DNA from: Catenaria anguillulae PL171
Lineage: Eukaryota > Blastocladiomycota > Blastocladiomycetes > Blastocladiales > Catenariaceae
Length of the DNA: 64,000 bases
Assembly (NCBI GenBank): GCA_002102555.1
Contig: MCFL01000004.1
Span: 124,001 to 188,000 of the forward strand
Direction of reading: 5' to 3'
The position numbers and the translations under genes are program-made. Shown piece by piece: positions 31,429-41,809 of this stretch (position 1 is the first letter of the stretch; each line of letters starts with the position of its first letter). The notes under the pieces are model-generated. The model saw only the letters and a list, made by a program, of their open reading frames with translations. It was not told the DNA's origin and ran no database searches.

Positions 31429-33157
31429 CTAGTAGGGAATGAAAGCGGTGGCAAGGGTAACAGCGCGGATAATGGAATTGACGGCGAAGGGGTCAGACGA
31501 GTCATTCAAATAATCGCGGCCAATGTGCTCCATCAATACCCGGTTCAACAACGCCTCCTCCTCTGCCGAGACATTGAGGCACACCTCAACGTGATTCGGC
31601 GAGTCCTCCACCGCCGTGTCAGCGTCCTCGATTCCGAACAAAGCAGCATCAACAAAGGTCGGATCTTCGTCGGCAGCACTCACACGATCAGAAATGAACA
31701 GATCCAGCGGCGTACGGTTGGACTGGGAGCTCAGCGGGTGATGGTTCCATGCTTGAACTTTGTGCGCGAGTGAGCGATTGAGTGCGGGGAGGACGACCCA
31801 GTGGAGCGCAGCAATGTGAATCCGGTTGTCCACATTCAGGTAGCCTTCCCGCTCGAGCCCGCGCAACACTGAAGCCCATGCCTGCACAATGACACGAATC
31901 GGCGGCAATGTTATGTGGCGAGAAAACGAGAAAACACCCCATTGAACCGAGAATCGAGGAGCAAGCAACATACCATGCCGACTTGAAGATTGACATCCCT
32001 CCAGAGTCGTTCAATTCGTTGGTTATGCACGCTTCGTCCTCGGATGTACGACCCGCGATTCCGCCCCTTGACGGCAACCATTTCGTCATGGACAAAGTTG
32101 TTCTCAGTCCCATAATCTCCGCGGCAGCGGCTCGGGTACCCGTACTTCTTGACAGCGTCATGGAACAGAGACAGTACGGTGGCGGCAGTGTTGTTGTTGC
32201 TTGCGCGTAGGCCAACAATCATGCGCGAGTGACCATCAATGAAACCGTGCACAACAATCTTCCACCTGAACATGAAAGCAGAGCACGATCAGGGTGAGAT
32301 TAACGAGGTCGATGTGGGTCAAGGGAAATCGGTCCCGCGGCAACAATTGAAGAATGAGCGGACCGGATCAACTTATGCCACCCGTCGTTGTGCCAAAGGG
32401 CCATGGATCCTGCGACACGGTACTGCCGCCGCCGGATGGTCGCCTTCCAGCGCAAGGCGGCGGCGATTGGGCTGACGCGCCTGAGGGATTCTTTAATACG
32501 CAAGTGCTGTACTGGTCGAAGCAAGGTGCTGTGGACAAAACCCCAAGTCATGCGCCAGCCGGCGTTCGGGTGCTGATCCACATACTGTTTGACAAGGCGG
32601 TCGAGCTGCGCATCGGTCAGGGTAGCGTATGTGATCCGTTGCCGGATGCCGTACTCGTTGATGCGGCGGTGCAGGGTGCGAGCGTTGATGCCGAAATACT
32701 CGGCGATCCTTGAAACTTCCCAGTTTAATGTGTTGCGCAGAAACAGAATGAGGTCGGGCGGGATGTCGACCCGCGGGCGGCCGCCAGTCAATGACAAGCG
32801 AACAAAAGAGGCCGTGCCGTGGGGAGAGACAAGTTTGGGGGTGTAGGAGACTGCTTGGATGCGAGATTTGAGGCTGGCGATTTCGTTCAATCGTTCGTCA
32901 ATCCACCACTGGGCAATGTATCCCTGCTGACGGGAGACCATGGCGAACATGTCATCCAGCTCTTCACCGATGAGGTGCAAGCGGTCAACGTTATCGATTG
33001 GATCTTGGCCCGAGTCGAGGATTTCGCGAGCGGTGTCAAGGGCATGGAAGAGCATGCCCTCGAAGGCCCGGCGATGGGCGTGGTCGGTCATGGCGAGTCC
33101 ATCATAGCCGGCGATTGGACCATGACGGGAAGCAGTCGAATCATTCAAAGAGTCCAT
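31429..33157 (-). CDS. Integrase-core (DDE) domain protein, transposase-derived
   Basis: Three exons (33157-32364, 32265-31974, 31881-31429; introns 98 and 92 bp, phases consistent) give 512 residues, or 539 from an earlier ATG at 33238. A helix-turn-helix-like segment (VSRIAEYFGINARTLHRRI) precedes an rve-type core. Catalytic candidates are D in WHNDGWHKLIR, D in RGDYGTEN and E in RIERLWRDV. VHGFIDGHSRMIVGLRAS lies between. This matches the 'integrase core domain' proteins common in fungi and animals, related to Gypsy/Ginger integrases. I find no flanking inverted repeats, so it may be a lone or domesticated copy. The core triad is present. Confidence 0.85.
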
Positions 33158-33238
33158 TGCAGCGTGTGAAAAGGAATAGAACAAGTAAGTGACGGCACCT
33201 AGCCTTGAAAATGTATATCGAAAGGTAAATCTAATCAT

Positions 33239-34795
33239 GATGGCAAACCCCCAAATCGATCTGGGTCCCGATCTGGGTCACGCGTGTCACGTTTTTTCTA
33301 ACGCTGGGTCCTCGATCCGCCCTCCCTCCTGCCTGCTCTGGCCCTGACCTGCTTTGCGATCGGCGCTGCAACCTTCTGGACCGATGCCAGTCGTCATAAT
33401 GCTATGCAATGACATGTACCATGCACCATGAATGAATGAATGAATTTGTAATCCGATCGTCATCATGTTACCTTTCGTGCCGCCGTTTGCGCCTCCAGAT
33501 GCCTGCCCGGGCGTCCGCCCTGCCTTTGCCGGACCGTTTCCGCTTGCAGGGGGCCGCCCATTCCCTGGGCCTAGCGTACCCGGGTATTTCGCTGGCCCAG
33601 CTCAGACTGGCGTCCGCCCCGCCTTTGTCAGACCGATTCCAGCTGCGGCGCTCTAATCGCCGGGCCTGGTCATCCCGCACCCGTACGTTGCATTGAAGGT
33701 ACGTGCAGACCATACATACTCGGTTTGACAGATCCCGGGTGGTGGCACGTGGGGGTGCGAGCAAGAAGCATTGCATTGCCGTGATCCGTGCAGAGCGTGG
33801 TCGCGTGACGTGTGGCAGATTGATGGACTAGGGCCAGGCGTCGCGAGCCTGCTATCGCCCGGTTGGGCATCCCCGCATTGTGTAGAGGCGGGCATATTGT
33901 GCGCAGGTGACGGTATTGGTTGTACGATTGATTCAAGGTCGCCATGTGCGCACGAGCCACATCTCTGCCGCCAGAGATCGATGTGCGCGTTGATGAGCGG
34001 GGTTGCGGACACGAGTCGGATGACTGCAGCCATGTTGGCCGACACGCGGCACGCGACAAGAAATGGGTGGACGAGGATCGTGGGATTCAGTCCTAGCTGG
34101 AATCAAGACTTGGTCAACATTTCGGGCGGAATGCAGGTTACGTTTCGCGGTCGCCATGAGTCGCATATGAGACATGTGGCCATGGCGAGGGTAAGCTGTT
34201 TCCCGTGACATCTGCCGACATGTACTCCCAATGTATTTCTTCCCGTTTCGCATACTTTTCTTGCCATTCTCTGTTCTCTGTTCCGATCCGTGGTTGCCCG
34301 ACAACACATGTTCAAGCTCAGAGCCAGCAGGTCTGCAAGGCAATTCACATCACGGCCGATCCGTCACATGTAAAGAAAGACAAAGAGCCCGCCGCGATAA
34401 GACCCATCGCAATAGGGGCCCGTCATGACGGGCGGTGCGGTCCCTAGTACATATATAAACCAGACCAGGTTAAGATCACCATGACAAGGCAGGAGGCGAA
34501 AGCCCTCCGATCGCCGTCCACACTTGATGAGGGGCCAGACGCAGCCAGGTCGCGGCCAGAGTCGAGTCGAGGGTTGGCGCAGGGGTACTAAATCCTGGTT
34601 GGCGGCAGCTTGAGTCACGGAAGACTTTTGTAGAAGGATACTCTCGCCATTCGTATATAGGCTGAAAAAGGCCTCCGTTGGACTTGCCGACAGCGGACTT
34701 TCCTGAGTAGGAGCTTGAACAACTGGGACATATTGCCGATAGCAAGTGCATGCGTAGGTATAGTTTGGGCTGCGACATACAGCGCGACGGCGGGG
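33239..34795. other. Gene-poor spacer with one small Pro-rich ORF
   Basis: The only plausible coding unit is a 63-residue Pro/Ala/Gly-rich plus-strand ORF (33465-33656) with two RPAF repeats. It has no family resemblance and could be a single exon or chance. Overlapping ORFs near 33650-34350 in both strands show no consistent frame. The remainder shows no recognisable feature. Confidence 0.4.
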
Positions 34796-35160
34796 AAATG
34801 CTCAGGCGTGCCGTGTGGTTTGTGGTCGTCGAAGTCGATGTGAATCGACTTCAATGTCAATGTCAATGTCAATGTCAATGTCAACGTCAGTGTCACAAAA
34901 TCAATGTCAATGTCGAAACTCGATGTTTTACTTTTGTCGCTGTTCAGCCGCCATAGGGAAATGCTCAGGCGTGCCGTGTGGTTTGTGGTCGTCGAAGTCG
35001 ATGTGAATCGACTTCAATGTCAATGTCAATGTCAATGTCAATGTCAATGTCAATGTCAACGTCAGTGTCACAAAATCAATGTCAATGTCGAAACTCGATG
35101 TTTTACTTTTGTCGCTGTTCAGCCGCCATATTTACTTTTGTCGCTGTTCAGCCGCCATAT
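34796..35160. repeat. Tandem duplication of ~165 bp containing an (AATGTC)n microsatellite
   Basis: Two copies (about 34796-34954 and 34957-35130) run from GGGAAATGCTCAGGCGTGCC to CGCTGTTCAGCCGCCATA. Each contains a hexamer run AATGTC that is longer in the second copy. A third partial copy of the tail (TTTACTTTTGTCGCTGTTCAG) follows at 35130-35160. Hexamer number is the main difference. Confidence 0.9.
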
Positions 35161-35207
35161 TAACACGATCCAATGCAACAAACAAACCACAAAACACCAA
35201 CGCATTC

Positions 35208-36185
35208 ATGTCGATCTCGTTCTCCTCGAACGACACGAAAGCCTCTCCATCAGCATCAGCATCTGCCTCTGCCTTGCCACCTTCCTACTCCTCGGTGCTC
35301 CCCATCGGATTCCTCTTGTACATCCTGCGTACCGCCATCAAGGTCACGCTCGCCCGCACACCTCGCCACCCAACTGCCGACCAAACCGAGAACGAGTGGA
35401 TGTAAATATCTCGTCAACCTGCTCTGCGTTCCCGCCCGCCCGCTTGCCACCGCATCCTTCCCGCCTCGCATTCTCGCCGTCATTGTCAACAAATTTGTCG
35501 ACCCGCTCGCCGCCAGCGAGATCGGGGGCGACGTTGGCCGAACCCTTTTCAAGTTTCAACGCGCTCAACAAGGTCCTTCCGAGTCGCCACTTTGTCGAGT
35601 TCATGCCCTGATGGACTCAAATTATCGTGCGCGCGTGTGCCCTGGGCCGCATCGACTCACATCAATGATGGCTCGACCGCAACCAAACCTCTACGAGGAC
35701 CCATGCCTTCCCGCCACACGACTAGCGCGCCGTTGTGGAGGTGTCGCACAACGGGCACGTCCACTCCGAGTTGCCCATTCTTTTCGCACGTCCATCTTTG
35801 CCGTTCCCTGCGCCGCCCGCCAACTTGGCCGCCACGTCGGGCGCCCGCAGCCGCCTGGCCGGCCCATTGACGTTGCATCGGCAAACAACGAGGTCAACAT
35901 GCTCAACTGGTGAGTCCAGAAGAGTCGTCCGGCGGTGCCCAAGCGTGTGCGCGTGCCCTTCTGGTACTCACCGCTGACCATGGGCGAGTGGACACGGCGC
36001 CGCCAACGCGTTGCAGTGGTGGCTGGCCAAGCACGTGCCGCACAAGCCGCAAGATCCGGTCAAGCTGAACGGTGTATTCTTGGACAAGGGCATGAGGTCA
36101 ATGATTATGGTGGTCTCACTCCGTTTTGTGAAGTGAGGAATGGACATGGTACCTGTGTGCACGGGTTGCGCGTGAAGAATGGGTG
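35208..36185 (+). pseudogene. Decayed ankyrin-like (LEWW-repeat) protein gene
   Basis: Pieces of the family of the intact gene at 40859-41809 occur in order but in different frames. They are an N-terminal stretch from the ATG at 35208 (LPIGFLLYILRTAIKV, compare LPPNLLTAILTTAV), FVDPLAASEIGG at about 35495 (compare ITPLAASELGG), DVASANNEVNMLNW at about 35872 (repeat-like) and SGHGAANALQWWLAKH at about 35990. Stops fall between them. Some breaks may be introns, but no phase-consistent join was found, so I call a pseudogene. It lies directly downstream of the duplicated microsatellite. Confidence 0.55.
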
Positions 36186-36189
36186 AAAC

Positions 36190-36858
36190 GGAATGCTTGA
36201 GTCGTTACGATGGTCCTCATGGGATCTTTGCGCCAAAGGTGGCCATGCGGACTGGAATTTGAATTTGGGTTATGGTTGTGTTTGACCCTTGCCCCTTTTC
36301 TTGTATACCTCCTTTAGGTCCCATAGCAATTGTGGTTGTTTTCCGGTGACTCTTTTGAATTCTTCTTGTTCGTGTTCTATCCTCATGTCTTGTTCAATGT
36401 TTTTCGAATAGTCAATATGTACCAGTTGCTCGTCATCAGCAGTGTATTGACCGGGAACATTCACATTCAGCTGAGCCAGGTCGGATGCTTGCTCGACCAA
36501 GTCCTTATGAACTATGAGGCCGTCGCATGCAGGATGTCGCATGAGATATTTACGAGTAGACGCTCACTCGTGCCCGCTTGCAAGTAATGAGAAGAATTCA
36601 AAGTGCCCGTTTGCAAGAATTGAAAAGAAAGCTATGTATGAGGTCGATGGGCCTGGGAATTTGATTCCATTTGGAGCGAACACATGTCAATTGAGAGCGA
36701 GCAAATTGTATATAAAGCGTGTCGCCATCCTCGTCCCGTCCTCTTCTCCTCTGCTTTGATTCTCTACGCCCACCCCAATTCCCTTATGCCTTGCTAATAC
36801 TGCTCGCATATACCTTTCTCCTTCTCTCAACCCTCCTTGCCAACAGTAGACCCGCACA
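36190..36858. other. Intergenic region with candidate TATA box
   Basis: TATAAAG at 36711-36717 is followed by a pyrimidine-rich stretch (36725-36840) and an ATG at 36859. This looks like a fungal promoter for the next gene. No coding feature is supported. Confidence 0.45.
36711..36717 (+). promoter_or_regulatory. Candidate TATA box
   Basis: TATAAAG lies about 148 bp upstream of the ATG at 36859, with a C/T-rich leader between. The assignment is by position and motif only. Confidence 0.4.
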
Positions 36859-38613
36859 ATGCACCGCCAACAAACGCCCCGCGTCGAGTGGTCCTCGGTT
36901 GTCGGCCTCGATGGCCGCGGATCTGCTCGTCGGCCCTTGGTGCCGTTTTCTGCTGCCGCTGCTGCTGCTACTGCCGCTGCCTCTGCCCCCAAACCTCTCC
37001 CTCCGCCCTTTTGCCCAACACCTTCGGTGCGTGTCACCTTCCGTTCTTGAAACTGCCTTGTTGTTGCTCGCTCCTTTTGGCTCTCTTTACTTTACTTGAT
37101 CGATCGTGCCGTTGCAAACCGTCGAGGCTCCCTTTCCTCTCTTCCTATTCACTCGCTGGGTGCCATATCTTTGCGGGAATCCGAGGTCAACACGGCATGA
37201 AGAACCGCGGCATGGTCAAGTCATGCAATCGTCGCGACTCGCAAATGCAATCCCGCCGACCTTTCTCGCCTTCACGTTTGTTGTCCACTTTGGTGCATAT
37301 CCACGTTCCATCCACAAGCCCGGATGCTCGCTCAATTCAACCATGGATACCGCCTCGCGATGGAGTACAACGGCAGCAGCAGTATCTTGATGGCATTTCG
37401 CGTTTCAGCTGCCACTGTGCCACGGCCAACGTGCATTTGTATTTGGGAACAGACGCGTCTCACTTTCCGTGGTTGAGCCATCAACGACAACCAACGAGCC
37501 CGTGTGCAAACTATGCAAACACAACTCGTGCCTCCCTTGCCCGAGGGTGCAACCAGGTGCCGGCAAGCTCAACCAGGCCAGCATGGTCGAGAGCTTGGAT
37601 TCGAATCGGCAGCCGGCGGCACCGGCGTTAATCCTCGTTTTATTCTGAATCACTCAACGACATGTTTCGCCTTTTCATCACCATGGCCGCTCGCATTTTC
37701 CCTGCTCGCTCTACACGACGCTCACGACACTGGCTATAATATGTACTGATGGACTGAATTTGTCTCATGCGCTCCTCATGTTCCTTGACACTCCACAGCG
37801 CCGGAAAACCTCCTTGGACGCCAACGCTCCTTGTTGGTACACCCAGCAAACCGTCCCAAAGGTGCCGTCAGGGTCGTCGCGCGTGCACGTCAAGGTGCTC
37901 AAGCACCAAGCGTGGCTGCCTTCTCGTTTCCGCGCGCTTGCCGCCGACTCTGCCCGAGTCCCCGTCGCCAGCAAGGGCCCGGGCACCCGGACGTACAAGG
38001 AGCACCTGGCCCGAGAGGAGCAGGTGATGATGGTGCCCTTGGCGGTACTTGTTCCCGCCCCGGCTGCGCCTCCCAAGGGAGATGGTGGTCGTGGTTTTGC
38101 GCCTGCTGGTCGGCTGGCCCGGATTGTACGTCACACTGTGCTTTTCGTTTTCGCAAACTAAACCTCTGCCGGATTCCCATGTCGCTGACTTGCCCCGCTT
38201 TTCGTTCGTGACCAGCCCTCCCTCCCCAAGCGCAAGGCGCACGAGGTCGAGGACGAGGCCAACAAGCTCCCCGGTGCCGAGCCGACCAAGCGGCGCAAAA
38301 TCTTGTCCGCGGACTCCCGGGCGCAGGCGTCCATCATGAGGGGCATGTACCCCAAGCCCAGTGTCGCCCTCCGCCGTGCCCGGTGGAACTTGGCCATGGG
38401 TTTGTTTGTCTGGAGCGACCTTCGCTTTGTCTCCCTTGTACATTAGCTCCTTTGTCGTTGCATTCCTTCTTCTTTCTGTCGTTTGTCCCGCTCCCCATCC
38501 TATCTTCAATGCAACGACCTTTAGCGCAAGGAAACGTGATGTTTTCCCATGTCCTGCCAGCGTCGGCTGGGCCAGTCCTCACGGTCAAGTGGCGTAATGT
38601 TATTTCGTCGTGA
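36859..38613 (+). CDS. Multi-exon gene, unknown basic protein (5' exons unresolved)
   Basis: The three 3' exons are convincing: about 37798-38125 (VHVKVLKHQAWLPSRFRAL, TRTYKEHLAREEQ), 38216-38399 (PSLPKRKAHEVEDEANKLPG, TKRRKIL, with two nuclear-signal-like clusters) and 38525-38613 (MFSHVLPASAGPVLTVKW). Their splice sites and phases agree. Upstream, candidate exons include MHRQQTPRVEWSSVV at 36859 and a Cys-rich piece (VCKLCKHNSCLPCP, near 37500), but I could not join them, and the true start is uncertain. I do not recognise the family. Confidence 0.5.
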
Positions 38614-40858
38614 CGGCCCGGGTCGAGAAATTATTGCCCGGAAAAAGTCTGCCAACCAAGGGACGATATTTCGAATACACCATCATGACCGACTCCATGC
38701 AAAAAAAAAAAGCCTTTCGGCATCATCCTACCTACGGCGCCGCTCCAAGCTATTGATACCGTCGTTCCATCGACCCGCCATCGATGGTTCACGACGACGC
38801 TGATCGCCACCACCGTATGATATGCGTACTGGGCGTGATACGTGACAAGCCGGACCATCGTCGGATTCTGTACCTCGACACCATTGCCGGCGTTCCAAGT
38901 GCCGGCTGTTCGAGGAAAGGACATTGACCACTGCGTGCCCCTTCTGTCGATACCTGGACCAACTCTCACTGGATCGACCCGGCCGCATCCGAAAGTTGCC
39001 GCGGCAGCATTGCAGGCCGGCACCCATGTCGGCCGCCGTGTGCGCCCATGGTCCGTGGACACTTGCGCCTACCCAGCCACCTCTTTACCACGTTCCATTC
39101 GACTGTGGGCTCATGTCCGACTATCAACTGGTGGTGGTTCCGAGGCGTACCCCTTTCTCCCGTCTAGTTTGCTCCTGTCGTTTACCGATATGGTATGCTT
39201 CCATCCTCCTGCTGCATTTGTGGTGGTCCACTTTTCGCTCGGATTTGGCTCGCTCACGATCACCTCCGCTTCTTGCCGCTCGGCAGGCGCTTGAGCATGG
39301 ATCAGTTTCTACGTCTCCTTGGGCCCATCAGCTTGGACAATGGTCCTGAGCGGGTTGCACTTTGACGTCGACCTGCTCATTAAGTGCACGCCGCCGCCAA
39401 CGCTCGCCAACTCCGCTCCGCTGGCATTCTCCGTTGGCCACCGTTCCGTGCCCTGTCGTTTGTGCCTACGTAACCATGTCTGCTTACCCGACCTGATCGC
39501 GCCGCGCATTCCTCTCAGTGTCGAGTACCCTGTTCCAGGGGCGCTGCGTGTGCTTTTGCCATTCCCGTCCACATCTCAAAATGCCATCGCTACCGGTGTG
39601 GCACAACGCAGCCTCGGGATGTCATTTGCATGTTTGGCGCCATTGTATTCGTGATTATGCAGACGGATCGCCACGAACGTGGGTTCATTGTGGCAAGGCG
39701 GATCCAGAAGGCGTGCAGCCACCAGTGGATGTCGTTCAAGGAATGGGCGAGACGAAATGGTCGCTGCGCTCAGCGGCCATGCTGTTGTTGCGGTCCGATG
39801 CGATTCAAGAAGAGACGATGAGCGTGACATCTCACGAGTGAGGGATGGCCGGCCGATATGTTGGTCAAGCTGTGCGTGGATTCGATATGCCCGTGTCACA
39901 AGGAGCAGTGGGCGTTGGCGGCACGCGCTTGTTGCACCAGACAACGGAGAGAGGATGTTTGCGCCAACCTATATTGGCCTGCGCGTAAAACCCGACGGCT
40001 CGTTTGTCATTTCCTCGAACCTGTCAGTCGACTGAGTGTGCAGCAAGGGATCTTTCCTATTTCAAAACGGTTCGCTTGTGTTTTTTACGTACTCCTATCA
40101 TCTCTTTCATATTCATCGCTGACCCGTCACGGTGCCTTTCGCAACAGGTCCCGTCCACCCTGATGCGATACGCTGCGACCATGATTCTCGTCGACACTGA
40201 ACACCATAGCCGCTCGCCACTGGTCTTCCCGCCGACCTCCATCTCGTTATTGATCGCGCGAAAACAGTCTGCGGCCGCCGCATGCACGCTGTCATTGACC
40301 ATTTCTTTTGACACAAAATCTCGCGGTTGGATGACTTGCCCTCCAACTCGTCACCCTTTGGTCGTGTTAAACGGCGGCAAAGAACCAAGTTTGCTCTGTT
40401 CTCGAAGAATTGGGTGGGTCAAGTCGACTGTTGGGTAGCATGGACTGGCAATCTGGCCACCGCTGTTTCTTGTATATCCACTTGTTCTGTAATTCGTGTC
40501 GCTGTTGAGGAGGAGCGGCCGCTATGGTTCCATGTAACACTGTTTTTCTCATCCTTTGTCAGTTGCTTGCACATATTTTAGTTGGCTCGTCAAGGTATGT
40601 CGAGGGATCAAGTTCATTTGCTCGTCGTTGGCTCGCGAACCTCGCTTGCACTTACGCCTGTCCATTGACATACTTCCGTCTATCCCGATGCCAGTCGAAA
40701 GTCGGTCCAAATACACAAGTACCACTTGCAGCAAACGAACGCAGCCAAGACCAGTTATTTCCTGCCTCAGGAATTCGCAGCCAACTCCTCGTCGCCTCGT
40801 TCACCGCCTCGTCAGTTCCCACGAGCATTTTCTTACAAGACGATTCACACTCGCCATC
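38614..40858. other. Region with possible unresolved coding pieces
   Basis: Open frames overlap in all phases. The more coding-like pieces are a Cys-rich segment near 38924-39110 (CPFCRYLDQLSL), a CRLCLRNHVCLP segment near 39450 similar in form to the Cys motif near 37500, and APTYIGLRVKPDGSFVIS ending at 40033. No exon joins could be supported. 40040-40858 shows nothing recognisable. A poly-A run of 12 lies at 38699-38711. Confidence 0.3.
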
Positions 40859-41809
40859 ATGAGCCAAGCCGTTTCGACCCCTCAGTACCTCGGCAACCCG
40901 ATCGCTGGGCTTCAACTGCCACCCAACCTCCTCACCGCCATCCTCACAACCGCCGTCCGCCACGTTGCCACGCTCACCGACCTCTTCACAATCGTCGACT
41001 GCCCCGCCTCAACCCTCAACACCGAGACCCACAACCGCCCGCTCGACCGCTCCGCCCTCAACGCAATCCCCCGCCTCATCACGCCATTAGCGGCCAGCGA
41101 GCTCGGCGGGCGCGATGGGCTGCGCGCACTCGATCTCCTCTCTCGCTCGCCACGCATCCATGTCGAGTCTGGTCCCGGCTGGCCACAGATTACCGAGCGT
41201 GCTTCCGCCTTGGGCCACGTAGGCGTGCTGGAATGGTGGCTGCAACGCCACAGGCGCGTCCTGTCAACGTGCGCCTTCCCACCGTACAATGGCCAGGTGC
41301 TCGTCGAGGCTTCGCGCGCGGGGCACGTCGACGTGCTCGAGTGGTGGCGCAAGAGCGGGTTACCGTTGCCGCCGTTCAATGAGGACGTGCTTGTGGCCGC
41401 GTCGGCTGCAGGCCATGTTGTCGTGTTGGAGTGGTGGCGCACAGGTGGGTTGGCGTTTCAGCCCTACAACAACAAGCCCATTGACTCTGCGTCTGCCAAC
41501 GGTCAAGTCGCCGCGCTCGATTGGTGGTACGAGCGCAGCCGCAAGGGCCAAGACCAGCACCGGGTCCAGTTCAAGGTGTCAACCAAGGCCATTGACGTCG
41601 CCTGCGCGCAAGGTCACACTGCGGTGTTGCAGTGGTGGTGGAATCGGGCAACGAGCGGCCCAGAGAACCAACGGGTGAAGCCCAAGTACACGGAGCGGCC
41701 AAGGTGGTGGGCTGAGCAGCATTGGCCGCGCCGGTCGTACTTGTGGTGGAGTGCGTCCGAGCGGGCACAGTGGAGGGGGAAGAGGTGGTTGGAACCTCGG
41801 CTGGAATAG
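40859..41809 (+). CDS. Ankyrin-like LEWW-repeat protein
   Basis: 316 residues from the ATG at 40859, a single exon. The N-terminal stretch of about 100 residues (LPPNLLTAILTTAV, ITPLAASELGG) is followed by at least five degenerate ankyrin-type repeats of about 33 residues, each with A-x-A-x-GHVxVLEWW (GHVGVLEWW, GHVDVLEWW, GHVVVLEWW, GQVAALDWW, GHTAVLQWW). The C-terminus is Trp/Arg-rich. Large families of this type are common in Blastocladiomycota. The function is unknown, probably protein-protein interaction. It appears intact, unlike its relative at 35208-36185. Confidence 0.8.
   Translation: MSQAVSTPQYLGNPIAGLQLPPNLLTAILTTAVRHVATLTDLFTIVDCPASTLNTETHNRPLDRSALNAIPRLITPLAASELGGRDGLRALDLLSRSPRIHVESGPGWPQITERASALGHVGVLEWWLQRHRRVLSTCAFPPYNGQVLVEASRAGHVDVLEWWRKSGLPLPPFNEDVLVAASAAGHVVVLEWWRTGGLAFQPYNNKPIDSASANGQVAALDWWYERSRKGQDQHRVQFKVSTKAIDVACAQGHTAVLQWWWNRATSGPENQRVKPKYTERPRWWAEQHWPRRSYLWWSASERAQWRGKRWLEPRLE

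Noticed and set aside
33653-34348. Overlapping minus-strand ORFs as a gene
   Set aside because: No consistent frame, no splice-supported joins and no recognisable motif.
34796-35160. Direct-repeat block as a CRISPR-like array
   Set aside because: This is a eukaryotic region. The repeats are contiguous hexamers within a tandem duplication, with no unique spacers.
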